A DNA stretch of 64,000 nucleotides from NCBI GenBank assembly GCA_963580455.1, contig OY756969.1, positions 13,364,760 through 13,428,759 of the forward strand, given 5' to 3'. Shown in pieces: positions 39,788 to 52,700 of this stretch (position 1 is its first letter; the number at the start of each line of letters is the position of its first letter). Under the pieces are notes generated by a model that saw only the letters and a program-made list of their open reading frames with translations, was not told the DNA's origin and did not search any database. This DNA is from Euonymus europaeus. Taxonomy: Eukaryota > Streptophyta > Magnoliopsida > Celastrales > Celastraceae. A program made the position numbers and the translations under genes.

Positions 39788-42700
39788 ATGGACAAAACTG
39801 TTAAAAGCTCATCCATAGAGAGAGTTGAGGAACTTCGGACCATCAAAGTTGCTCGGTGTACACTTTTATTGTCTTCTATGTCAAAATTTACGTGTATAAG
39901 CTTCCTAGATTATTTCGATGCCAAAACACCGAGTTTCTATGACAAATGCACAAAACAGTTAAAAGCTCCTCGATAGAGAGAGTTGAGTAAATTCGAACCA
40001 TCAAAGTTGCTCGGGGTACACTTTTAACTGTTCTTCTATGTCAAATTTTACGAGTATAAAACTTGCTAGATTATTTCGATGCCAAAACACCAACTTTCTA
40101 TGATAAATGGACAAAACCGTTAAAAGCTCCTCCATAGAGAGAGTTGAGCAACTTCAAACCATCAAAGTTGCTAGAGGTACACTTTTTATTATTCTTGTAT
40201 GTCAAATTTTACGAGTATAAGCTTGGTAGATTATTTCAATGCCAAAACACCAACTTTCTATAACAAATGGACAAAACCGTTAAAAGCACCTCCATAGAGA
40301 TAGTGGAGCAACTTCGAACAATCAAAGTTGCTAGAGGTGGACTTTTTATTATTCTTCTATGTCAAATTTTACGAGTATTAAGCTTGGTAGATTATTTCTA
40401 TGCGAAAACACCGACTTTCTATGATAAATGGACAAAACCGTTAAAAGCACCTCCATAGAGATAGTGGAGCAACTTCGAACCATCAAAGTTGCTAGAGGTA
40501 CACTTTTTATTATTCTTCTATGTCAAATTTTTCGAGTATAAGCTTGGTAGATTATTTCGATGCCAAAACACCAACTTTCTATGACAAATGGACAAAACCG
40601 TTAAAACGCTGCTGCTTAGAGAGAGTTGAGCAAATTCGGACCATCAAAGTTGCTTGGGGTACACTTTTAAATGTTCTTCTATGTCAAATTTTACGAGTAT
40701 AAGATTCCTTGATTATTTCGATGTCAAAATAGCAAGTTTCTTTGACAAATGGACAAAACTGTTAAAAGCCCATCCATTGAGAGAGTTGAGGAACTTCGGA
40801 CCATCAAAGTTGCTCGGTGTACACTTTTATTGTCTTCTATGTCAAAATTTACGTGTATAAGCTTCCTAGATTATTTCGATGCCAAAACACCGAGTTTCTA
40901 TGACAAATGCACAAAACAGTTAAATGCTCCTCGATAGAGAGAGTTGAGCAAATTCGAACCATCAAAGTTGCCCGGGGTACACTTTTAACTGTTCTTCTAT
41001 GTCAACTTTTACGAGTATAAAACTTGCTAGATTTTTTCGATGCCAAAACACCAACAATCTATGATAAATGGACAAAACCGTTAAAAGCTCCTCCATAGAG
41101 AGAGTTGAGCAACTTCGAACCATCAAAGTTGCTGGAGATACACTTTTTATTATTCTTCTATGTCAAATTTTACGAGAATAAGCTTGGTAGATTATTTCGA
41201 TGCCAAAACACCAACTTTCTATAACAAATGGACAAAACCGTTAAAAGCACATCCATAGAGATAGTGGAGCAACTTCGAACAATCAAAGTTGCTAGAGGTG
41301 GATTTTTTATTATTCTTCTATGTCAAATTTTACAAGTATAAGATTCCTAGATTATTTCGATGTCAAAATAGCAAGTTTCTATGACAAATTGACAAAATCT
41401 TTAAAAGCACATCCGTAGCGAGAGTTGAGGAACTTCGGACCATCAAAGTTGCTCGGTGTACACTTTTATTGTTCTTCTATGTTAAATTTTACGAGTATAA
41501 GCTTCCTAGTTTATTTCGATGCCAAAACACTAAGTTTCTATGACAAATGCACAAAACAGTTAAAAGCTACTCCATAGAGAGAGTTGAGCAAATTCGGACC
41601 ATCAAAGTTGCTCGGTGTACACTTTTAAATGTTCTTCTATGTCAAATTTTACGAGTATAAGATTCCTAGATTATTTCGATATCAAAACAACAGGTTTCTA
41701 TGATAAAAGGACAAAACCGTTAAAAGCTCCTTCATAGAGAGAGTTGAGCAACTTCGGACCATCAAAGTTGCTAGGTGTACACTTTTATTGTTCTTCTATG
41801 TGAAATTTTACGAGTATAACTTCCTAGATTATTTCGATCCCAAAACAGCAACTTTCTATGACAAATGCACAAAACAGTTAAAAGCTCCTCGATAGAGAGA
41901 GTTGAGCAAATTCGGACCATCAAAGTTGCTCAGTGTACACTTTTTATTGTTCTTCTATGTGAAATTTTACGACTATAAGCTTCCTGGATTATTTCGATGA
42001 CAAAACACCAACTTTCTATGACAAATGTACAAAACCGTTAAAAGCCCCTCCATAGAGAGAGTTGAGCTACTTCGGACCATCAAAGTTGCTCGGTGTACAC
42101 TTTTAAATGTTCTTCTATGTCAAATTTTACGAGTATAAGATTCCTAGATTATTTCGATGTCAAAACAGCAAGTTTCTATGATAAAAGGACAAAATCTTTA
42201 AAAGCTCCTTCATAGAGAGAGTTGAGCAACTTCGGACCATCAAAGTTGCTCGGTGTACACTTTTATTGTTCTTCTATGTGAAATTTTACGAGTATAAGCT
42301 TCCTAGTTTATTTCGATGCCAAAACACCAAGTTTCTCTGACAAATGCACAAAACAGTAAAAGGCTGCTCCATAAAGAGAGTTGAACAAATTCGGACCATC
42401 AAAGTTGCTCGGTGTACACTTTTAAATGTTCTTCTATGTCAAATTTTACGAGTATAAGATTCCTAGATTATTTCGATATCAAAACAACAGGTTTCTATGA
42501 TAAAAGGACAAAACCGTTAAAAGCTCCTTCATAGAGAGAGTTGAGCAACTTCGGACCATCAAAGTTGCTAGGTGTACACTTTTATTGTTCTTCTATGTGA
42601 AATTTTACGAGTATAACTTCCTAGATTATTTCGATCCCAAAACAGCAACTTTCTATGACAAATGCACAAAACAGTTAAAAGCTCCTCGATAGAGAGAGTT

Positions 42701-43781
42701 GAGCAAATTCGGACCATCAAAGTTGCTCAGTGTACACTTTTTATTGTTCTTCTATGTGAAATTTTACGACTATAAGCTTCCTGGATTATTTCGATGACAA
42801 AACACCAACTTTCTATGACAAATGTACAAAACCGTTAAAAGCCCCTCCATAGAGAGAGTTGAGCTACTTCGGACCATCAAAGTTGCTCGGTGTACACTTT
42901 TAAATGTTCTTCTATGTCAAATTTTACGAGTATAAGATTCCTAGATTATTTCGATGTCAAAACAGCAAGTTTCTATGATAAAAGGACAAAACCGTTAAAA
43001 GCTTCTTCATAGAGAGAGTTGAGCAACTTCGGACCATCAAAGTTGCTCCGTGTACACTTTTATTGTTCTTCTTTGTGAAATTTTACGAGTATAAAACTGG
43101 TTAAATTATTTCGATGCCAAAACACCGACTTTTATGATAAATGGACAAAACTGTTAAAAGCTCCTCTACAGAGAGAGTTGAGCAACTTCGAACCATCAAA
43201 GTTGCTCAGGGTACACTTTTAAGTGTTTTTCTATGTCAAATTTTACGAGTATAAAACTTGTTAGATTATTTCGATGCCAAAACACCGACTTTCTATGATA
43301 AATGGACAAAACCGTTAAAAGCTCCTCTACAGAGAGAGTTGAGCAACTTCGAACCATCAAAGTTGCTAGAGGTACACTTTTTATTATTCTTCTATGTCAA
43401 ATTCTACGAGTATAAGCTTGCTAGATTATTTCGATACCAAAACACCAACTTTCTATGACAAATAGACAAAACCTTTAAAAGCTCCTCCATAGAGAGAGTT
43501 GAGCAACTTCGGACCATCAAAGTTGCTCGGTGTACACTTTTATTGTTCTTCTATGTGAAATTTTACGAGTATAAGCTTCCTAGATTATTTCGATGTCAAA
43601 ACAAAAAGTTTCTATGACAAATGGACAAAACCGTTAAAAAGCTGCTGCTTAGAGAGAGTTGAGCAAATTCGGACCATCAAAGTTGCTTGGGGTACACTTT
43701 TAAATGTTCTTATATGTCAAATTTTACGAGTATCAGATTCCTTGATTATTTCGATGTGAAAATAGCAAGTTTCTATGACAA
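39788..43781 (+). repeat. Core HOR copy 8, 25 monomers (3994 bp)
   Basis: A 20-mer with five extra monomers inserted between n15 and n16 (42138-42934). It is also the first copy with GTCAACTTTTACG (near 41002), AGATTTTTTCGATG and CCAACAATC in the m8-m9 region, and GGTGGATTTTTT at the end of m10. Those changes are shared only with the next two copies. Confidence 0.92.
42138..42934 (+). repeat. Five-monomer insertion in HOR copy 8 (797 bp)
   Basis: Consists of an altered n16 (GGACAAAATCTTTAAAAG, an m11-like patch), an n12 variant (TTTCTCTGAC, CTCCATAAAGAG), n13, n14 and n15. The CTCCATAAAGAG variant is absent from the local n12 at about 41500. It is present at 16.45, 19.66 and 55.81 kb, so this part appears to come from a different, older copy and not from the adjacent HOR. 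Confidence 0.88.
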
Positions 43782-46700
43782 ATGGACAAAACTGTTAAAA
43801 GCTCATCCATAGAGAGAGTTGAGGAACTTCGGACCATCAAAGTTGCTCGGTGTACACTTTTATTGTCTTCTATGTCAAAATTTACGTGTATAAGCTTCCT
43901 AGATTATTTCGATGCCAAAACACCGAGTTTCTATGACAAATGCACAAAACAGTTAAAAGCTCCTCGATAGAGAGAGTTGAGTAAATTCGAACCATCAAAG
44001 TTGCTCGGGGTACACTTTTAACTGTTCTTCTATGTCAAATTTTACGAGTATAAAACTTGCTAGATTATTTCGATGCCAAAACACCAACTTTCTATGATAA
44101 ATGGACAAAACCGTTAAAAGCTCCTCCATAGAGAGAGTTGAGCAACTTCAAACCATCAAAGTTGCTAGAGGTACACTTTTTATTATTCTTGTATGTCAAA
44201 TTTTACGAGTATAAGCTTGGTAGATTATTTCAATGCCAAAACACCAACTTTCTATAACAAATGGACAAAACCGTTAAAAGCACCTCCATAGAGATAGTGG
44301 AGCAACTTCGAACAATCAAAGTTGCTAGAGGTGGACTTTTTATTATTCTTCTATGTCAAATTTTACGAGTATTAAGCTTGGTAGATTATTTCTATGCGAA
44401 AACACCGACTTTCTATGATAAATGGACAAAACCGTTAAAAGCACCTCCATAGAGATAGTGGAGCAACTTCGAACCATCAAAGTTGCTAGAGGTACACTTT
44501 TTATTATTCTTCTATGTCAAATTTTTCGAGTATAAGCTTGGTAGATTATTTCGATGCCAAAACACCAACTTTCTATGACAAATGGACAAAACCGTTAAAA
44601 CGCTGCTGCTTAGAGAGAGTTGAGCAAATTCGGACCATCAAAGTTGCTTGGGGTACACTTTTAAATGTTCTTCTATGTCAAATTTTACGAGTATAAGATT
44701 CCTTGATTATTTCGATGTCAAAATAGCAAGTTTCTTTGACAAATGGACAAAACTGTTAAAAGCCCATCCATTGAGAGAGTTGAGGAACTTCGGACCATCA
44801 AAGTTGCTCGGTGTACACTTTTATTGTCTTCTATGTCAAAATTTACGTGTATAAGCTTCCTAGATTATTTCGATGCCAAAACACCGAGTTTCTATGACAA
44901 ATGCACAAAACAGTTAAATGCTCCTCGATAGAGAGAGTTGAGCAAATTCGAACCATCAAAGTTGCCCGGGGTACACTTTTAACTGTTCTTCTATGTCAAC
45001 TTTTACGAGTATAAAACTTGCTAGATTTTTTCGATGCCAAAACACCAACAATCTATGATAAATGGACAAAACCGTTAAAAGCTCCTCCATAGAGAGAGTT
45101 GAGCAACTTCGAACCATCAAAGTTGCTGGAGATACACTTTTTATTATTCTTCTATGTCAAATTTTACGAGAATAAGCTTGGTAGATTATTTCGATGCCAA
45201 AACACCAACTTTCTATAACAAATGGACAAAACCGTTAAAAGCACATCCATAGAGATAGTGGAGCAACTTCGAACAATCAAAGTTGCTAGAGGTGGATTTT
45301 TTATTATTCTTCTATGTCAAATTTTACAAGTATAAGATTCCTAGATTATTTCGATGTCAAAATAGCAAGTTTCTATGACAAATTGACAAAATCTTAAAAA
45401 GCACATCCGTAGCGAGAGTTGAGGAACTTCGGACCATCAAAGTTGCTCGGTGTACACTTTTATTGTTCTTCTATGTTAAATTTTACGAGTATAAGCTTCC
45501 TAGTTTATTTCGATGCCAAAACACTAAGTTTCTATGACAAATGCACAAAACAGTTAAAAGCTACTCCATAGAGAGAGTTGAGCAAATTCGGACCATCAAA
45601 GTTGCTCGGTGTACACTTTTAAATGTTCTTCTATGTCAAATTTTACGAGTATAAGATTCCTAGATTATTTCGATATCAAAACAACAGGTTTCTATGATAA
45701 AAGGACAAAACCGTTAAAAGCTCCTTCATAGAGAGAGTTGAGCAACTTCGGACCATCAAAGTTGCTAGGTGTACACTTTTATTGTTCTTCTATGTGAAAT
45801 TTTACGAGTATAACTTCCTAGATTATTTCGATCCCAAAACAGCAACTTTCTATGACAAATGCACAAAACAGTTAAAAGCTCCTCGATAGAGAGAGTTGAG
45901 CAAATTCGGACCATCAAAGTTGCTCAGTGTACACTTTTTATTGTTCTTCTATGTGAAATTTTACGACTATAAGCTTCCTGGATTATTTCGATGACAAAAC
46001 ACCAACTTTCTATGACAAATGTACAAAACCGTTAAAAGCCCCTCCATAGAGAGAGTTGAGCTACTTCGGACCATCAAAGTTGCTCGGTGTACACTTTTAA
46101 ATGTTCTTCTATGTCAAATTTTACGAGTATAAGATTCCTAGATTATTTCGATGTCAAAACAGCAAGTTTCTATGATAAAAGGACAAAATCTTTAAAAGCT
46201 CCTTCATAGAGAGAGTTGAGCAACTTCGGACCATCAAAGTTGCTCGGTGTACACTTTTATTGTTCTTCTATGTGAAATTTTACGAGTATAAGCTTCCTAG
46301 TTTATTTCGATGCCAAAACACCAAGTTTCTCTGACAAATGCACAAAACAGTAAAAGGCTGCTCCATAAAGAGAGTTGAACAAATTCGGACCATCAAAGTT
46401 GCTCGGTGTACACTTTTAAATGTTCTTCTATGTCAAATTTTACGAGTATAAGATTCCTAGATTATTTCGATGTCAAAACAGCAAGTTTCTATGATAAAAG
46501 GACAAAACCGTTAAAAGCTCCTTCATAGAGAGAGTTGAGCAACTTCGGACCATCAAAGTTGCTCCGTGTACACTTTTATTGTTCTTCTTTGTGAAATTTT
46601 ACGAGTATAAAACTGGTTAAATTATTTCGATGCCAAAACACCGACTTTTATGATAAATGGACAAAACTGTTAAAAGCTCCTCTACAGAGAGAGTTGAGCA

Positions 46701-47297
46701 ACTTCGAACCATCAAAGTTGCTCAGGGTACACTTTTAAGTGTTTTTCTATGTCAAATTTTACGAGTATAAAACTTGTTAGATTATTTCGATGCCAAAACA
46801 CCGACTTTCTATGATAAATGGACAAAACCGTTAAAAGCTCCTCTACAGAGAGAGTTGAGCAACTTCGAACCATCAAAGTTGCTAGAGGTACACTTTTTAT
46901 TATTCTTCTATGTCAAATTCTACGAGTATAAGCTTGCTAGATTATTTCGATACCAAAACACCAACTTTCTATGACAAATAGACAAAACCTTTAAAAGCTC
47001 CTCCATAGAGAGAGTTGAGCAACTTCGGACCATCAAAGTTGCTCGGTGTACACTTTTATTGTTCTTCTATGTGAAATTTTACGAGTATAAGCTTCCTAGA
47101 TTATTTCGATGTCAAAACAAAAAGTTTCTATGACAAATGGACAAAACCGTTAAAAAGCTGCTGCTTAGAGAGAGTTGAGCAAATTCGGACCATCAAAGTT
47201 GCTTGGGGTACACTTTTAAATGTTCTTATATGTCAAATTTTACGAGTATCAGATTCCTTGATTATTTCGATGTGAAAATAGCAAGTTTCTATGACAA
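43782..47297 (+). repeat. Core HOR copy 9, 22 monomers (3516 bp)
   Basis: The same inserted n16/n12 variants as copy 8 are present (46132-46450), but the following n13, n14 and n15 are gone, giving 22 instead of 25. It shares GTCAACTTTTACG and GGTGGATTTTTT with copy 8. It adds AATCTTAAAAAGC in m11 (near 45391), shared only with copy 10. Confidence 0.92.
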
Positions 47298-50200
47298 ATG
47301 GACAAAACTGTTAAAAGCTCATCCATAGAGAGAGTTGAGGAACTTCGGACCATCAAAGTTGCTCGGTGTACACTTTTATTGTCTTCTATGTCAAAATTTA
47401 CGTGTATAAGCTTCCTAGATTATTTCGATGCCAAAACACCGAGTTTCTATGACAAATGCACAAAACAGTTAAAAGCTCCTCGATAGAGAGAGTTGAGTAA
47501 ATTCGAACCATCAAAGTTGCTCGGGGTACACTTTTAACTGTTCTTCTATGTCAAATTTTACGAGTATAAAACTTGCTAGATTATTTCGATGCCAAAACAC
47601 CAACTTTCTATGATAAATGGACAAAACCGTTAAAAGCTCCTCCATAGAGAGAGTTGAGCAACTTCAAACCATCAAAGTTGCTAGAGGTACACTTTTTATT
47701 ATTCTTGTATGTCAAATTTTACGAGTATAAGCTTGGTAGATTATTTCAATGCCAAAACACCAACTTTCTATAACAAATGGACAAAACCGTTAAAAGCACC
47801 TCCATAGAGATAGTGGAGCAACTTCGAACAATCAAAGTTGCTAGAGGTGGACTTTTTATTATTCTTCTATGTCAAATTTTACGAGTATTAAGCTTGGTAG
47901 ATTATTTCTATGCGAAAACACCGACTTTCTATGATAAATGGACAAAACCGTTAAAAGCACCTCCATAGAGATAGTGGAGCAACTTCGAACCATCAAAGTT
48001 GCTAGAGGTACACTTTTTATTATTCTTCTATGTCAAATTTTTCGAGTATAAGCTTGGTAGATTATTTCGATGCCAAAACACCAACTTTCTATGACAAATG
48101 GACAAAACCGTTAAAACGCTGCTGCTTAGAGAGAGTTGAGCAAATTCGGACCATCAAAGTTGCTTGGGGTACACTTTTAAATGTTCTTATATGTCAAATT
48201 TTACGAGTATAAGATTCCTTGATTATTTCGATGTCAAAATAGCAAGTTTCTTTGACAAATGGACAAAACTGTTAAAAGCCCATCCATTGAGAGAGTTGAG
48301 GAACTTCGGACCATCAAAGTTGCTCGGTGTACACTTTTATTGTCTTCTATGTCAAAATTTACGTGTATAAGCTTCCTAGATTATTTCGATGCCAAAACAC
48401 CGAGTTTCTATGACAAATGCACAAAACAGTTAAATGCTCCTCGATAGAGAGAGTTGAGCAAATTCGAACCATCAAAGTTGCCCGGGGTACACTTTTAACT
48501 GTTCTTCTATGTCAACTTTTACGAGTATAAAACTTGCTAGATTTTTTCGATGCCAAAACACCAACAATCTATGATAAATGGACAAAACCGTTAAAAGCTC
48601 CTCCATAGAGAGAGTTGAGCAACTTCGAACCATCAAAGTTGCTGGAGATACACTTTTTATTATTCTTCTATGTCAAATTTTACGAGAATAAGCTTGGTAG
48701 ATTATTTCGATGCCAAAACACCAACTTTCTATAACAAATGGACAAAACCGTTAAAAGCACATCCATAGAGATAGTGGAGCAACTTCGAACAATCAAAGTT
48801 GCTAGAGGTGGATTTTTTATTATTCTTCTATGTCAAATTTTACAAGTATAAGATTCCTAGATTATTTCGATGTCAAAATAGCAAGTTTCTATGACAAATT
48901 GACAAAATCTTAAAAAGCACATCCGTAGCGAGAGTTGAGGAACTTCGGACCATCAAAGTTGCTCGGTGTACACTTTTATTGTTCTTCTATGTTAAATTTT
49001 ACGAGTATAAGCTTCCTAGTTTATTTCGATGCCAAAACACTAAGTTTCTATGACAAATGCACAAAACAGTTAAAAGCTACTCCATAGAGAGAGTTGAGCA
49101 AATTCGGACCATCAAAGTTGCTCGGTGTACACTTTTAAATGTTCTTCTATGTCAAATTTTACGAGTATAAGATTCCTAGATTATTTCGATATCAAAACAA
49201 CAGGTTTCTATGATAAAAGGACAAAACCGTTAAAAGCTCCTTCATAGAGAGAGTTGAGCAACTTCGGACCATCAAAGTTGCTAGGTGTACACTTTTATTG
49301 TTCTTCTATGTGAAATTTTACGAGTATAACTTCCTAGATTATTTCGATCCCAAAACAGCAACTTTCTATGACAAATGCACAAAACAGTTAAAAGCTCCTC
49401 GATAGAGAGAGTTGAGCAAATTCGGACCATCAAAGTTGCTCAGTGTACACTTTTTATTGTTCTTCTATGTGAAATTTTACGACTATAAGCTTCCTGGATT
49501 ATTTCGATGACAAAACACCAACTTTCTATGACAAATGTACAAAACCGTTAAAAGCCCCTCCATAGAGAGAGTTGAGCTACTTCGGACCATCAAAGTTGCT
49601 CGGTGTACACTTTTAAATGTTCTTCTATGTCAAATTTTACGAGTATAAGATTCCTAGATTATTTCGATGTCAAAACAGCAAGTTTCTATGATAAAAGGAC
49701 AAAATCTTTAAAAGCTCCTTCATAGAGAGAGTTGAGCAACTTCGGACCATCAAAGTTGCTCGGTGTACACTTTTATTGTTCTTCTATGTGAAATTTTACG
49801 AGTATAAGCTTCCTAGTTTATTTCGATGCCAAAACACCAAGTTTCTCTGACAAATGCACAAAACAGTAAAAGGCTGCTCCATAAAGAGAGTTGAACAAAT
49901 TCGGACCATCAAAGTTGCTCGGTGTACACTTTTAAATGTTCTTCTATGTCAAATTTTACGAGTATAAGATTCCTAGATTATTTCGATGTCAAAACAGCAA
50001 GTTTCTATGATAAAAGGACAAAACCGTTAAAAGCTCCTTCATAGAGAGAGTTGAGCAACTTCGGACCATCAAAGTTGCTCGGTGTACACTTTTATTGTTC
50101 TTCTATGTGAAATTTTACGAGTATAACTTCCTAGATTATTTCGATCCCAAAACAGCAACTTTCTATGACAAATGCACAAAACAGTTAAAAGCTCCTCGAT

Positions 50201-50974
50201 AGAGAGAGTTGAGCAAATTCGGACCATCAAAGTTGCTCAGGGTACACTTTTAAGTGTTTTTCTATGTCAAATTTTACGAGTATAAAACTTGTTAGATTAT
50301 TTCGATGCCAAAACACCGACTTTCTATGATAAATGGACAAAACCGTTAAAAGCTCCTCTACAGAGAGAGTTGAGCAACTTCGAACCATCAAAGTTGCTAG
50401 AGATACACTTTTTATTATTCTTCTATGTCAAATTCTACGAGTATAAGCTTGCTAGATTATTTCGATACCAAAACACCAACTTTCTATGAGAAATAGACAA
50501 AACCTTTAAAAGCTCCTCCATAGAGAGAGTTGAGCAACTTCGGACCATCAAAGTTGCTCGGTGTACACTTTTATTGTTCTTCTATGTGAAATTTTACGAG
50601 TATAAGCTTCCTAGATTATTTCGATGTCAAAACAGAAAGTTTCTATGACAAATGGACAAAACCGTTAAAAAGCTGCTGCTTAGAGAGAGTTGAGCAAATT
50701 CGGACCATCAAAGTTGCTCGGGGTACACTTTTAACTGTTTTTCTACGTCAAATTTTACGAGTATAAAACTTGCTAGATTATTTCGATGCCAAAACAACAA
50801 CTTTCTATGACAAATGGACAAAACCGTTAAAAAGCTGCTGCTTAGAGAGAGTTGAGCAAATTCGGACCATCAAAGTTGCTTGGGGTACACTTTTAAATGT
50901 TCTTATATGTCAAATTTTACGAGTATAAGATTCCTTGATTATTTCGATGTGAAAATAGCAAGTTTCTATGAAAA
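47298..50974 (+). repeat. Core HOR copy 10, 23 monomers (3677 bp)
   Basis: Matches copy 9 through the two extra monomers (49648-49966). It then differs: n16 is followed by an n14-like unit (near 50123) and n18, without n17, and m14 and m15 are separate units again (near 50607 and 50767). The 3' end thus looks like the older copies at 14.4-20.6 kb, which suggests exchange with an older array at its right end. Confidence 0.9.
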
Positions 50975-52700
50975 ATGGACAAAACTGTTAAAAGCTCATC
51001 CATAGAGAGAGTTGAGGAACTTCGGACCATCAAAGTTGCTCGGTGTACACTTTTATTGTCTTCTATGTGAAAATTTACGTGTATAAGCTTCCTAGATTAT
51101 TTCGATGCCAAAACACCGAGTTTCTATGACAAATGCACAAAACAGTTAAAAGCTCCTCGATAGAGAGAGTTGAGGAAATTCGAACCATCAAAGTTGCTCG
51201 GGGTACACTTTTAACTGTTCTTCTATGTCAAATTTTACGAGTATAAAACTTGCTAGATTATTTCGATGCCAAAACACCAACTTTCTATGATAAATGGACA
51301 AAACCGTTAAAAGCTCCTCCATAGAGAGAGTTGAGCAACTTCGAACCATCAAAGTTGCTAGAGGTACACTTTTTATTATTCTTGTATGTCAAATTTTACG
51401 AGTATAAGCTTGGTAGATTATTTCGATGCCAAAACACCAACTTTCTATCACAAATACACAAAACCGTTAAAAGCACCTCCATAGAGATAGTGGAGCAACT
51501 TCGAACAATCAAAGTTGCTAGAAGTGGACTTTTTATTATTCTTCTATGTCAAATTTTACGAGTATTAAGCTTGGTAGATTATTTCGATGCGAAAACACCG
51601 ACTTTCTATGATAAATGGACAAAACCGTTAAAAGCACCTCCATAGAGATAGTGGAGCAACTTCGAACCATCAAAGTTGCTAGAGGTACACTTTTTATTAT
51701 TCTTCTATGTCAAATTTTTCGAGTATAAGCTTGGTAGATTATTTCGATGCCAAAACACCAACCTCCTAGCAAATGTACAAAACTGTTAAAAGCTGCTCCA
51801 CAGAGAGAGTTGAGCTACTTCGGACCATTAAAGTTGCTCGGGGTACACTTTTATTGTTCTTCTATGTCAAATTTTACAAGTATAAGATTCCTAGATTATT
51901 TCGATGTCAAAATAGCAAGTTTCTGTGACAAATGGACAAAACTGTTAAAAGCTCATCCATAGAGAGAGTTGAGGAACTTCGGACCATCAAAGTTGCTCGG
52001 TGTACACTTTTATTGTCTTCTATGTCAAAATTTACGTGTATAAGCTTCCTAGATTATTTCGATGCCAAAACACCGAGTTTCTATGACAAATGCACAAAAC
52101 AGTTAAAAGCTCCTCGATAGAGATTTGAGCAAATTCGAACCATCAAAGTTGCCCGGGGTACACTTTTAACTGTTCTTCTATGTCAAATTTTACGAGTATA
52201 AAACTTGCTAGATTATTTCGATGCCAAAACACCAACTTTCTATGATAAATGGACAAAACCGTTAAAAGCTCCTCCATAGAGAGAGTTGAGCAACTTCGAA
52301 CCATCAAAGTTGCTAGAGGTACACTTTTTATTATTCTTGTATGTCAAATTTTACGAGTATAAGCTTGGTAGATTATTTCGATGCCAAAACACCAACTTTC
52401 TATAACAAATGGACAAAACCGTTAAAAGCACCTCCATAGAGATAGTGGAGCAACTTCGAACAATCAAAGTTGCTAGAGGTGGACTTTTTATTATTCTTCT
52501 ATGTCAAATTTTACGAGTATTAAGCTTGGTAGATTATATCGATGCGAAAACACCGACTTTCTATGATAAATGGACAAAACCGTTAAAAGCACCTCCATAG
52601 AGATAGTGGAGCAACTTCGAACCATCAAAGTTGCAAGAGGTACACTTTTTATTATTCTTCTATGTCAAATTTTTCGAGCATAAGCTTGGTAGATTATTTC
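50975..52700 (+). repeat. Decayed core HOR at the right edge
   Basis: Reads m1-m5, an S-like unit (CCTCCTAGCAAATG near 51762) in the place of m6, then m7, m8 (CCCGGG at 52152), and m3, m4, m5 again. m4 anchors at 51453 and 52409 are about six monomers apart. The m2 end has a two-base deletion and a change (GATAGAGATTTGAG near 52117). This is where core order gives way to flank monomers. Confidence 0.82.

Noticed and set aside
51331..51645. Longer frames of about 94-105 codons (also 5342-5659, 7424-7741, 53182-53466, 58799-59083)
   Set aside because: They span two monomers because a stop is changed (for example CCATGGAG for CCATAGAG) or a one-base indel keeps the frame. They contain only satellite-encoded peptide, with no domain or start signal.
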